Source of the DNA: Orientallactaga sibirica
Taxonomy: Eukaryota; Chordata; Mammalia; Rodentia; Dipodidae
Reading direction: 5' to 3'
NCBI GenBank assembly: GCA_036365145.1
Contig: JAEOAD010000029.1
Span: 20,073,001 to 20,137,000 of the forward strand
Length of the DNA: 64,000 nucleotides
The notes under the pieces were generated by a model, which searched no databases, had not been told where the DNA came from, and saw nothing but the letters and a program-made list of their open reading frames with translations. Shown in pieces: positions 11,252-22,465 of this stretch (position 1 is its first letter; each line of letters starts with the position of its first letter). The translations under genes and the position numbers were made by a program.

Positions 11252-12729
11252 TGTGGATTGAAATCTGACCTACCATGATGATTATTTAAAATTTCATGTT
11301 GTTATTTGTTTCAGTCCTTTCTTCATAAAAATCCTTAAATTTCAATGCACATATTAGTGCACAAATATTAATTAAACAGTATCATTATGTATCACAATCA
11401 AACAGCACAGGTAGTAACCAGTAATTACAAACACAAGTGAAGTTTTGAAAATAGCAACAGCTATCACCATAATTTTTATGAATTCAGATGGTGGCAAATA
11501 TGTTACAAGTATTCAACCCAACAGTGAATAAGAATTATCATTAATTTTAAGGCATATCTATTTCAGAGCTAGTGAATGATAAAACATGCATTCTACAGTT
11601 AGTAAAACCTGGTGTTAAACAAAAGGAAATTTATATGGTTAACAGAAATTCTACATAAGTAAAAATGATTCAGACATTAACACATAAAAAATAAAAACTT
11701 CCAGAAATAGAAACATGTTACTATAAAGCATGTATATACACAAAGTATAAAATAAACATCCAAACTGATTTAACTAAAGGGTTGGATAAAGTCATATTAA
11801 GGATGAATGAACATGTGCAGGGCTGAGAATTCTTTGCAGCTTTTCTGTGCATTACACCTTGACAGACTTGGAACAGAGCATCCTTCAGCCTATGTGTGGA
11901 CTGTACTTCTTCTTCCATAGACAGCCATAGTAGACAGGGCCAGGATGAACTTTGTAATGGGGAAAACAGAGGAATGCTACCTTAGCTAAAATATCACTCA
12001 GCAAATACCAGCAATAATTTCTTGATATATGATTACAATGGAACTTTTCTTCTAATGACTTCCTGAAAATTTTTTATAACTTAAATCCATCCATAAGGAA
12101 AGCTCAGTTGAGACAAATCTCAACTAAGAGATATTCTACAAAATATCTGGCCAGTGCCCTTAGAAATACCTATTATCACAAGGAAGGAAAACCCAAGAAA
12201 CCCACAAGCCTACAGAGACATGGTGACATCCTCAATGATAATCAAGGACAACAAAAAGAAAACAAATTTTAAAAAGAGGACAGTAACAAAATAAGATATA
12301 TATTTAATAAAAATATATCAATGTTATCACTATATGACAAATTATACAAATACGAGGCATTGAGATCAGGGGAAATAGTAAGTTTTCTCTGTATTGTCCA
12401 CAACTTTTCTACAAATTTCAAATCATGATAGACTAAATGGCTATTAGAAAAATGTCCCTAGAAAATGGCACTAAACAATACAGAAATAGATACAAGTGCA
12501 TTGAAAAGGCCTGTTATGAAATCAATGAGGTATTTAAAATATACTACACTTCAATTTGAAAAAAATACAGCATAACTGCCCACATATATGAAATTTGCTA
12601 ATGTAGACCACAAGACAAGGGAAGAAAATGCATAAATTACAATGATGAAGGTATACAATTGTGAAGAAGGTTTTGGGAAAGGAAATATTTGAACTTTTCA
12701 CAAAGATTGCACAAGTAGCTTATATATTT
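11252..12729. other. AT-rich sequence, nothing recognised
   Basis: Both strands lack coding potential beyond chance ORFs such as a 65-codon one at 11721-11918. No recognisable repeat family was seen. Confidence 0.55.
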
Positions 12730-12945
12730 TTAAATTTTTTTAATTTTAATTTTATTTATTTGCAAAGAGAGAGAGAAGAAAGATAAAGAAAGAATGGGCA
12801 TGCCAGGGCTTCTAGCCACTGCAAACAAACTCCAGACACATGTGCCCCTTGTGCATCTGGCTTACATGTGTACTGAGGAATTGAACTTGAGTCCTTTTGC
12901 TTTGCAGGCAAACTCCTTAACCACTAAGCCATCTCTCCACCCCAG
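12730..12945 (-). mobile_element. DIP-type SINE, short form, antisense
   Basis: On the plus strand it runs from T/A-rich 'tttatttatttgcaaagag' through 'gggcttctagccactgcaaa' to the reversed head 'ccactaagccatctctccac'. Short flanking matches ('agtagctt' before, 'agtaactt' after) may be a worn TSD. Confidence 0.92.
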
Positions 12946-13314
12946 TAACTTGTACCTGTTTGATTTATGTAATTATAATTGAAGTGCTACCAATAATGGC
13001 TAGGTTGATTTCATAGAAGCTTCTGGTAAAACACCAAAAGAAAAGGTTTATTCAGAGATATATACATTATCAACAATTAGGAAATTTATATCTTGTATCT
13101 ATACTAAAGTACTCAATGATTAAATAATGTTTATCTTCAAAATGTTTTGCTGGTATTTGAAAAAGTTAAATTACACATCTTTGCATTAACAAAAGTAACT
13201 GATAAGATGGCTTTACAAATTATCTAATTGTAATTCAAAGGTTGAAAAAACATTTTTTCTAGCCCTAATTTATGCTTCATATTATAAACACAACAGAAAT
13301 ATTAATACAGTATG

Positions 13315-13850
13315 TTAGTAGAGTTCTCCAGAATGACAGATTGAATAAGAGATTGTCAATGTGTTCCATTTGTATACATAATATTATACAGAAGTCTAGG
13401 AAATATATTACAAGTTCTATATAAGGTTTGTAAATAGGAATCTTCCCATGTGATGGCAGAGGTTCAGAGATCCCACAATCTGGAGTTCTACCTTAGGCCT
13501 GGAATCCAGGGACTAGGAGGGGTTATATCCCAGACTACAGCAGGGAAGATCTGTCACATTTCAAGGCATCAGGTAGATTGGACAAAGTCTTCCTTTCCCT
13601 GACTTTTCTTCTGCTTATGATTTCCATAGATTGTATGATGAATCCCCCACACCCAAAAAGAGGATAGAACCTATCTTACTGAGTGCATGACTACAAATGC
13701 TAGTGCCAGCCACTAGCACCTTAACACATGTTCCTGACAGTCCATAATAAGATGAACATGATTTTCAGTTGTGAGCCCAAAACGAATTGCATCCCTAATC
13801 TCATATCCAATGGACTTTGATAGTTAAGAAAACTTATCAATACAATATTC
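13315..13850 (-). mobile_element. MLT2-like ERVL LTR, antisense, old
   Basis: The plus strand opens with 'agagttctccagaatgacag', the reverse complement of the end shared by MLT2-type ERVL LTRs. It carries 'cccacaatctggagttctac' and 'atccaatggactttgatagt' in the order expected for such an LTR reversed. It is strongly diverged and has no partner LTR nearby, so it is probably a solo LTR. Confidence 0.6.
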
Positions 13851-14603
13851 TTTCCTTTATGGTAAGATGCATATGAGAACATAAGACAGACTAAAATTTT
13901 TACTTGCTAGTGTGAAGATTTCTTGTGGTTTGTGATGCCACATTGACTACATATATAAAATGTAATTAACTGTGTATGAAACTAGTATTTTATTACCATA
14001 AGTAATTAAACCATAAGGATAATCACAGTTTCCAAAAGACAGAAAAATCTAAGCATGGAAACTACAATGATTAATACCCTTCCCCTCCAAATTATCTCAG
14101 TTTTATAGTCTTTCTTAGTTATACGAGGGACATCTACATTAATATTCTGGATATATAAATACCTCAGAATCCCCCAAAGTTTTAAACATAATGTTGAGCT
14201 TAGTGATGCTTGGTATTGAAAGCAATAGAGCTTGGTAATTTCATTTAAACAAGCCAATTCAAACATTCACTTCACTTGAAACTAAAAAAATTGTATATAA
14301 GAAAATCATATTTTAATTTATATGAGGAATGTCATTCAAAATTTTATTACAGAAGTTAGACAATTTAAAGAAAACTAATATTTGGAATATCATCCTCCAA
14401 AATTTATTAATTTTTATTGGATGAGATTGTTCTGAATTTTCTATTTATTTTTCCCATTTTTGATAATTGTATAATATGTATTTTGTGTTGTTTCCCCAAC
14501 TAAGCCAAATAGATATTTTATATATGAAAACTAATGAAAGGGTACACTTCAATAATACAATTCTTAACATGACAATTTGTATACTTTTTAGCTTTTTTGA
14601 TTG
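13851..14603. other. AT-rich sequence, nothing recognised
   Basis: Only chance ORFs (86 and 60 codons, minus strand) occur, with low-complexity AT content. The right end abuts the 3' end of the antisense L1. Confidence 0.5.
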
Positions 14604-15649
14604 TTTGCTTTTAATTTTTATTGACAAGTTTCATATATAAAGACAATGAGCCATGATAATTACCTCTCCTCTCCTCCCCCACTTTCCTCTTCACAAATAT
14701 ACTCTTCATTATATCCCCTCCCTGTCTCAATTAGATCTCCTTTATTTTGATGTTATTATCTTTTCTTCCTATTATGAGGGTCTTTGAAGACAGAGCTGGG
14801 CACTAAAAGGTCACGGATATCTAGGCCAATTTCTTTCTGAATGATTCGATTGTTAGCATCCGTCCCCTACCTTTGGCCCTTACATTGTTTCTGCCACCTC
14901 TTTGGCAATGGACCCTGAGCCTTGGAGGGTGTCATAGAGATGTTTCAGTGCTGACATGCCACTTTTTAGCCCATTTGGTCATTTGGCCTGGCTGACCAAA
15001 CTTAAGGCTTGCGGTGGCCACTGTTTTCATGAGAGATGACTTCTGTCTCCCCATAGGGCTGCATGCAGTGCAGCTTTTTATAGCTTTCTGTCAGCTGGTC
15101 GACAAGGACTTATTCAGCTCAGATACAGCTTTATTTCTCATTGACCTTGTAGCACAAACATGTGGAGTCTTCAGCAATAGGGTCTTACCATCTAATCCTG
15201 GTGGGAAACCAAGAGACTTGTCAATAGCCTATAATGTTTTGGGTGCATCTGAGATCTCCCTGGCCAAAATCTCATTGTAAGGTATCCCATCCCTGGAGGT
15301 GAACTCTTTTATTAACAGTCTATGGCTTCTGGGTATGCGATTATCCAAAATAAGTAGGTTCCCATATAGCTTATTCATAGAATCTTGAATTTTGATTAAC
15401 CCTTCCCCCACCCTTATTTTACTCAATAAATTTCCATGACCTCACTTAGGTCATTGTACCTCCAGTAATCTGGTCATCTACTACTTACATATATACAATA
15501 CCATCTCCTTAGGTTCTCCACTATCCTCCCTCCCTTATAGACCTTTTCTACCTTACTGGCCTCTACTACCAATTTTTACTCCAACTCAAATGCAAGTATA
15601 AATATTTTAGCCAGGATCCACATAAATGAAAGAACATGCAAAGTTTGGT

Positions 15650-17050
15650 TTCTGGGCAAGGGTTACCTCACTTAGAACACCCCTTTCCAGATACATCCAT
15701 ATTCTTGCAATTTTCAAAACTTTATTTTTCTTTACTGCTGAATAGAACTCCATTGTATAAATGTAACACATCTTCATTACCATTCATTAGCTGAGGGACA
15801 TCTAATCTGATTCCATTTCCCAGCTATTATGAATAAAACAGCAATAAACATAGTTGAGCAAGTTTTTCTAAGTAGTGAGAAGAGTCCTTAGGATATATTC
15901 CTAGGAGTGCTAAAGTTGGAACCTATGGGAAATCTATTTTTAGCTGTCCCAGGAAACTCCACACTGATTTCCACAATGGCTCTACCAGATTACATTTCCA
16001 CCAGCAGCATAGAAAGGATCCACTTTTTCTGCATCCTCGTCAGCATTTGTTGTCATTTGTTTACTTGATGATAGCCATTCTGACAGGAGTGAGATGGAAT
16101 CTAAAAATAGTTTTAATTTGTGTTTCCCTGATGGCTAAGGATGTGGAACATTTTTTACATGTTTATAGGCCATCTGTATTTCTTCTTTTGAGAACTCTCT
16201 ATGTAGTTCCATAGCCCATTTTTAATTGCATTATTTAAATTCTTTTTTAATTTTCTTATTTTTTGTATATCCTAAATACTAACAGTCTCTCAGATGTACA
16301 GCTGACAAAGATTTTTCTCACGTTCTATAGGTTGCCTGTTTGCTCTGTTCACAATGCCCTTTTGCTATACAATAGCTTTGTAAGTTCATGAGGCCTCAGT
16401 GGTTGATTAGTGGTTTTATTTCCTGAGCAACTGGGGTTGTATTCAGAAAGTCAGTGCCTATGACAATATGTTGAAGGGTTTCCCAGTTTTTCTTCTAGCA
16501 GTCTCAGAGTTTCAGGTCTGATATTAAGGTCTTTGATCAATTTGGACTTGATTCTTATGCATGGAGAGAGATAAGAATCTATTTTCATCCTTCTACAGAC
16601 ACATATCCAGTTTCCTATGCACCATGTGTTAAAGAGGCTGTCTTTTCTAAAAATGAATATTTTTGTCATTTTTGTTGAAAATCATATGGCTATAGCTGCC
16701 TAGATTTACATCTGGGTCCTCTGTTCTGTTCCATTGATCTATGTGTCTGTCTTTGTGCCATTACCATGCTGTTTTTGTTACTATGGCTCTCTAGTATAGC
16801 TTAAATTAGGTATGTTGATACCAACAGCCTTAGTTTTGTTGCTCAAAATTATTTTGAGTTTTTTTGTCTTAGTAAATAAATTTCAGGATTTTTTTTCTAC
16901 TTCTTTTAAAAAATACCATTGAAATTTTGATGGAGAGATTGCATTAAATGTGTAAATTGCTTTTGATAAGATTGACATTTTCACAATATTGGTTCTTCCA
17001 ATCCAAGAATATGGGACATCTTTCTATTCCCTAGTGTCTTCTGCAATTTC
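15650..17050 (-). pseudogene. L1 ORF2 3'-half remnant
   Basis: The clearest open stretch is 16451-16669 (minus), reading 'DSLFNTWCIGNWICVCRRMK' and then 'IKSKLIKDLNIRPETLRLLEE', a standard segment of the L1 ORF2 C-terminal half. Flanking blocks continue in other frames. It has neither endonuclease nor RT catalytic motif and is non-functional. Confidence 0.9.
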
Positions 17051-17372
17051 TAACTAGAGTGTTATAAAATTTTCATTGTTGAAAGTGCTTACTATGCCTT
17101 TGGAGTGAAATTCTTCTCCTTGTACAATACCATGAGTGTTTATATTTGATCTTTTCATAATGCCTCAAATGTCTTGAAATGCCCATTCATAACTTCCTAT
17201 TAGCTTATCTTTCCCTTTCTTAGACTATTTGATCTGCCACCTGGTTTTCAAGCTTCAGTATTCTGTTTTTTCTCTCCTTCATCCATTCTATTAGTAAGAC
17301 GTTCCACAGAATTTTCTTTTTGACTTACTGTTTTTCATGTATAGTATTTCAGATTGGGTTTTGTTCAGGGTT

Positions 17373-17381
17373 TCTCTTCCT

Positions 17382-17460
<79 letters not shown>
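17373..17460. repeat. (CTTT)n microsatellite
   Basis: About 22 CTTT units form the expanded A-tail (read in reverse) of the adjoining antisense B1. It is likely polymorphic and prone to triplex formation because it is all purine on one strand. Confidence 0.96.
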
Positions 17461-17461
<1 letters not shown>

Positions 17462-17605
17462 GGCTTTTTGAGGTAGGGTCTGACTCTAGCTCAGGCTGAC
17501 CTGGAATTTGCTATGTAGTCTCAGGGTGGCCTCAAACTCATGGTGATCCTCCTACCTCTGCCTCCTGAGTGCTGGGATTAAAGGTGTGTACCACCACGCC
17601 TGGCT
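17461..17605 (-). mobile_element. B1 SINE, antisense, inside L1 ORF1
   Basis: A complete-looking 7SL-derived SINE in reverse: 'gaggtagggtctgactctag', 'tcaggctgacctggaatttg', 'gcctcctgagtgctgggatt', 'gtaccaccacgcctggct'. It interrupts the L1 ORF1 reading frame, so it is younger than that L1. Confidence 0.95.
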
Positions 17606-19189
17606 TTTCTTCAGTATTTCTATTATCTTACTCATGTCTTGTAATGACCTCCTTATTTCATTAAGTTGGTTTCCTGTGTTCTCCTTTAAGAGTTTGTTTT
17701 TCTCTTTTATTCCTTTGATTTCCCCTTTGATTTCTCTGAACTTAGTTATAATCATTCTTTTAAAATCTTTGCCAGGCATTTCATCTAAATCAGTCTCACT
17801 GGAAGTCACTTCTGATGGATTTATAATTTTTGGTGGCATTATATTGTCTTGATTTTTTTTCTTGTATTATAATGTGGAGATTTTTGCATCTTGGGTTAAT
17901 TTGATGTTTGTGCTTTCTAATTATCTTCAGTATTCTGTTTAAATCTGATGGCATACATATTTAGAGTAGATGCTTAGAGTGATAGGTGTGACTCTTTTTT
18001 GACTTCCAAAGTAACATCTTAAGTGATTCTATTTGTAGGATTGCCTGCTATGCAACTATTCTAGTAGTAGGCTATGTGGAACAAAACACAGGAAAATAGT
18101 AAAATTTAACTGAACAATATACACAATCAAACAAAACCAGAATAGAGTATTTATATAAGAGTGGATATTAAAACAAACTGATAATCTAACAAAGCCAAAG
18201 TCCCTAATGGTGTATGTTACCCTATACCCTGGTTCTTGTCAACAGGGAGGCTGAGATTTCTGATCTTTTAAGGGTTTCAAGTCAACCTGCAGCTGATTGA
18301 GACTCTGCCCCCATGAATGACAAAAGACAAAAGCACTATAAATCAGGAAGCAACATAGGATGACCCCAAAATTAAGCTTAAGAATGGCAAAGCTGAGCAT
18401 CAATCAAATCTAACACATAACCTGGCCTGACATGGAAGGTGTGATTATCACTTCCAATGCAAGCCTATATACTAGTCTTTGTGAAAAGTACTGACCTGGT
18501 GTAAAGAGGCCCTATTACCTTATGGGATGGTTTTGCTCTCAACTATGCTTTGGGCCTATTTGGTTCACTCTTTACTGTCCTTTTTGCTCAGCTAAGGTGG
18601 CTGGATCAGTGGGTCTGCTGCTCTAATTATCTGTGCTGGGAGCTGTGTGGATGATCTCCCTTCCCCACATCTCCAGTGGTTGCCAGAACTGGCAGTTGGG
18701 GAAGGGGAAGCTGTGAAGGGTGCCTGAAGTTGTACTAGAGCTGAGTAGATGGCCTTTTCCTCAGGAACCACTCAGCTGGTCCCTGGTGAGTTCTTCAGGT
18801 TTCTTGACTTTCTGAGGAGGCTGGTGTGAGTAGAAAATCCCTTCACCTGGCTTCTCCTGAGGCTCAGGCAGAGACTGGTGGCTGTGTGGACCAGTAGGAC
18901 TGTGGAAGCTAGTCCTTCCTGCTTCTGTGGTTGATAGAAACTATGGGTCTCTCCTGCTTCTCTGCTGAGGTTGATAATTCCTTATCCACCTCAACTTTTT
19001 GGCAGAAGAGGGTATTTTGCTGTTTTTCTGCTTGTTCCCCCCCCCTCAAGGCTACTTTGGCATGGTTACTATGCCAATATTTACCTAGAAGTCAATTTAA
19101 TACTTTTAAGTATGCTTTTATCACAATCTTATAAAACTATATAGACCCTGATTTTATATTTAATTTTCTTTCGTTCAGTTTCCTTCACA

Positions 19190-20110
19190 GTATATTTTGA
19201 AATTATTTTAAGCAATGATTAGTAGTTTTACAATATTGAGGAACCAGTCCTCACAAATGTTTCATCTTCCACAACTGAAAGTGTACACATTAAGCAACTG
19301 CTTGTTCCCACCCTCCAGGCCCTACCAACACCTTTTTTCCTCAGAAAAATAAACGCAGTAATATAAAATTTGTTTTTATGTGACTAATTAATTTCCTTTA
19401 CCAAAATTTCTATAAGGTTCATCTACATTTAGTATGTAATAGAATTTCTCCCTTTCACATTTGAGTCATGTACTCACTCAAGTATTTGGTATACTATTCT
19501 TTTTATGTATGTACATATTTAGATTACATCCACTAAAAGATACTGGGTTAGATTCAATATGTGGTTTTGTGAATAGTGTTGCTATGAATGTGGGTGTGCA
19601 AATGTCTTTTTGAAAACTGGTTTACAGTTCACATAGATAAATGTCCAGAGGTAGATATTACTCCATACTATTACCTAAATTGATGAATTATACTGTAATC
19701 CCAACCAAAATTGCAAGGTGCTCCAACTGATATGTAAACTCCTAAAATTTAATATTGTTTGCCCTGTTTGCTTATTGGTTTCTCTTCTGATGTGTGCAAT
19801 GTGGTATATATTGTCCTTTCTGTATTCATTTCCCTAATTAATGGTGATTTTAAGAAGTTTCATATGCTTGTTGACTATATGTCTATTATTTTGAGAAAAT
19901 GTGCCTTTTGCTAATTTAATTACTATTTTTTTCTTCTCTTCAAAAGATTTTAGTCTTCCATCACCTACATAGGAAAATATTACCTTATTACACATATATG
20001 GTTTGAGTGTGTTTTTTTCATTCCACGTATGACTTTCTTTTAATTCTTGACTATGGTTCGCAGATGATTTACATTCTAAGAAACTTTTGCTATCTATCTA
20101 TGAATGTGGC
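19190..20110 (-). mobile_element. Old L1 ORF2 3' fragment, antisense
   Basis: Blocks such as 'gtgaatagtgttgctatgaa' (19573) and 'gtttcatatgcttgttgact' (about 19857), in this order, match the reverse complement of the L1 ORF2 end. It is far more diverged than the L1 at 14604-19090 and is a separate, older copy. Confidence 0.65.
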
Positions 20111-20900
20111 CAAACACATTTCCAGATTATGATGTCATTTCCCTAAGTCCAAAGAATGGACACATCTGTTAGATGAAATAAATAGCTATGCTTTAGAAAA
20201 CAGAGGTATCTAGAACATTCATAAAGAAAGAAAATATGCCTATGCCTGATTTCAAGTATACTAAAAGTGACATTAAGTTGAACTACATGATAACATACTA
20301 TTCTGAAAATGCTATACATCTTAATAATTATAACATACACTTGCTTTGATTAATAAAAGTATTAACAAAGCCTGGATGTGGTTTCATATAAGTTTGCAAC
20401 ATTATTCATTAAACATTACTTTTCTCTGAAAATGTATCTGGTTAACCAGAAGTTCTGTTGGAGATATGTACATTAAGTTTAATGCTCTTTTCATGCCTTC
20501 CAACAAAACCTCCATTTTTCAGTCCATTCATTATGGAACAATTTTGAAATAATTCAAGTATACATTTACTATTGCTTTAGGTGTCATGTAATGATTTTGT
20601 AGATTTACCAGGGCACAGTAAATTAAAAACTATTACGGTAAAATTTAACTTGTTATGTTCTCAGGACACAAGCACATTGCAGACAGTAATTTTGCCACAA
20701 GATAACAAAACTTGACTCTAGCTCTGGTACTAATTGATTCCTTATTGCCCTCTGAGACATCATGAGCTAATTCTCCTCTATTTATCTTTATCTCATCATT
20801 CTGATGTTTCCATTAGAATGGCATCTTAAGGTTTGCTTACAGTATTCTATGGCTTTGGTAGCCCAATGTTTCCAACTTCCCCTAATAGCTTGTTTGAAAG
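20111..20900. other. AT-rich sequence, nothing recognised
   Basis: There is no ORF beyond chance length and no repeat family recognised. The right edge is the tail of the SINE at 20901. Confidence 0.5.
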
Positions 20901-21192
20901 GTTTTTTTGTTTTTTGTTTTTTTTTTTTTTTTTTTGGAGAGAGACACAGAGAGAGAGAGAGAGAGAGAGGGAGAGGTGGGCAGACAAAGATAGGCGTGCC
21001 AGCAGCCTCTCAGCTGCTGAGAATGAAATCCAGATGTGTGTGCCCCCTTGTGGTCAAGTTTGGCATTGCGCCCTTGCGTCACTGCATCTGGCTAAACGTG
21101 GGACCTGGAGATTGGAACCTCTGGAGATTGGAACCAGCATTCTTAGGCTTAGGAGGCAGGTACCTTAACCCCTAAGCCATCTCTCCAGACCT
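20901..21192 (-). mobile_element. DIP-type SINE, long form, antisense, with internal duplication
   Basis: A T-rich tail, (GA)n, 'cagcctctcagctgctgaga', 'ttggcattgcgcccttgcgt' (the long-form segment) and the reversed head 'cctaagccatctctccag' are all present. 'ctggagattggaacc' occurs twice in tandem at about 21106-21136, a small duplication not seen in the other long-form copies. ORFs of 111 and 123 codons here are read through the SINE and are not genes. Confidence 0.93.
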
Positions 21193-21194
21193 GT

Positions 21195-21401
21195 TTTTTT
21201 TTAAGTTTTATTTATTTTTATTTATTTGCAATCAGAGAGAGAGAGAGAAGAGGTAGACAGAGAGAAAATGGGCATGCCAGAGCCTCTAGCCACTGCATGT
21301 GCCCCTTCTGCATCTGGCTTATGTGGGTCCTAGAGAACTGAACCAGGATCCTTTGGCTTCATAGGCAAACACTTTAACTTCTAAGCCATTTCTCCAGCCC
21401 A
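21195..21401 (-). mobile_element. DIP-type SINE, short form, antisense
   Basis: It follows the previous copy almost without a gap and in the same orientation: T/A tail 21195-21230, (GA)n, 'gagcctctagccactgcatg' and the reversed head 'taagccatttctccagccc'. The body lacks about 20 bp after 'ccactgca'. It probably inserted at the head edge of, or before, its neighbour. Confidence 0.92.
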
Positions 21402-21461
21402 CAACATGGCAAGCTTTATCACAGCAACAGACCCAGTCCTGTTACCAGTTTTCTGTATTAA

Positions 21462-21720
21462 TTACTTTTTCAATGCTGTGAACAAATACCTGACCAGAAT
21501 GATAGTGAAGTAAATGGTTTATTGTGGCTTACAGTTCCAGTTCCATGATGGAGGCAGAAGCAGAAGAATATGTTGGCCATATTACATCAGTATCAGGAAG
21601 TAGTAAGAGAACAGCAAGCTTGGTTCTTTCTCCCTTGCCCCCAGTGAGGGAAATCATTGAGAAAAAAATAAACCCCATTTTGTAAAAAGTAAAAAAAAAA
21701 AAAAAAAAAAAAACCCATAA
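21462..21720 (-). mobile_element. MaLR LTR fragment, antisense
   Basis: The sequence 'ctgtgaacaaatacctgacc' followed by 'atggtttattgtggcttaca' and 'ccatgatggaggcagaagca' is the reversed R/U5 side of a rodent MT/ORR1-like LTR. The remainder of the LTR is missing after about 21650, and an A run (21692-21713) follows. Confidence 0.7.
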
Positions 21721-21771
21721 AATAAAAAGTTAATTTCCAAAAGAAATTGTGAATTTTCTCCTCATAAGCCA

Positions 21772-21918
21772 ACAAAGTGGCATATGCATCTGGAGACTAT
21801 TTGCACTGGTAAGAGACCCTAGCATGCCCATTCCCTGTCTCTCTCTCGCTCTCTCTCTCACTTCATTCTCTCTTTCCCTCTCATTCTCAGAATGAAAGTA
21901 AAATAAAATTAAATATTA
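21772..21918 (+). mobile_element. DIP-type SINE, 5'-truncated
   Basis: Only the 3' part is present: 'catatgcatctggagactat', 'agcatgcccattccctgtct', a CT-rich stretch and an A-rich tail. The tRNA-like head is missing. Confidence 0.82.
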
Positions 21919-22109
21919 CAATGAGAATGATATACTCTTTTGTCTTAATAATGGCTTTATCAAAAATTCACCATTACAGAAAACTATTAATAATAAATGC
22001 CTTTGTACTTTTCAAAACAAGAAAATATAAGATGACAATTTATCCAATATGTAAATGAGTGGCCTTTTTACCAGTACAGTTAAAAATTTAAATGACACAA
22101 AGAGTTTAT

Positions 22110-22465
22110 GGGCTGTTGATATAGCTACTCAAGCATGAGTTCAGATTCCCAGTAGCCACATAGACTACTTGGTATGGTGGCATTTGTTTGTAATCCTAGT
22201 GCTGGGAGATAGGGACAGATGTTTTCTTGGGGTTTACTATGTGGCTAGTCTAGCCCATTCTCTCTCTCTCTACCCCCCCATCTACTTCTTTCTCTCTCTC
22301 TCTCAAATAAGTAAATAAACATAAAAAATAAGGTTGAAAGTGATTGAAGAAGACTCCAAATAGTGATCTCTGACCACCACATGAACACTAATGTGTGTTC
22401 CCCTGCAGACATGTGCTCACAAGAACACATACATACACATACCACACACATACACATGCACAGAA
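22110..22465 (+). mobile_element. B4-type SINE, sense, with foreign middle
   Basis: Head 'gggctgttgatatagctact', then 'ttcagattcccagtagccac', B1-like 'taatcctagtgctgggagat', and after an interruption 'gaaagtgattgaagaagact' with a CA-rich end. This is the sense order of B4. The segment 22254-22328 replaces the normal middle with what looks like a DIP SINE tail. Confidence 0.72.
22254..22328 (+). mobile_element. DIP-like tail (CT)n-(AAATA)n inside the B4
   Basis: 'gcccattctctctctctcta' to 'caaataagtaaataaac' has the layout of the DIP 3' end but no body or head. It is either a severely 5'-truncated insertion or a local expansion of B4's own A-rich linker. Confidence 0.5.

Larger units (their letters stand above)
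17100..17839 (-). pseudogene. L1 ORF1 N-terminal remnant, split by a B1
   Basis: The minus-strand reading starts with Met at 17839 ('MPPKIINPSEVTSSETDLDE'), continues 'MPGKDFKRMIITKFREIKGE' and then an acidic/basic coiled coil. At 17605 it runs into the antisense B1. Coiled-coil sequence resumes left of the B1 tail (17370-17220). An E-G-E-E-like block near 17110 marks the start of the RRM just before the deletion point. Confidence 0.85.
14604..19090 (-). mobile_element. LINE-1, antisense, internally deleted
   Basis: Read on the minus strand it runs from a 5' UTR (19090-17840) through the ORF1 N-terminus and coiled coil (17839-17100), then the 3' half of ORF2 (about 17050-15650), to the 3' UTR (15650-14604). 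The ORF1 C-terminal domain and the ORF2 endonuclease and RT core are absent, with the join near 17040-17100. A B1 with an expanded tail (17373-17605) has inserted into ORF1. The 3' UTR shares blocks with the sense L1 at 4769. The 5' edge is uncertain by 50 bp or more. Confidence 0.9.

Noticed and set aside
15014..15426. 88- and 65-codon ORFs on opposite strands
   Set aside because: They lie in the antisense L1 3' UTR and do not match an L1 protein.
17586..17852. 88-codon hydrophobic plus-strand ORF
   Set aside because: Opposite-strand shadow of the L1 ORF1 N-terminus.
20804..21175. 111-123 codon ORFs that look like proteins
   Set aside because: They are read through a DIP SINE. The same peptide pieces recur in ORFs at 42753-43107, 48195-48509 and 49401-49589, all over the same SINE family.
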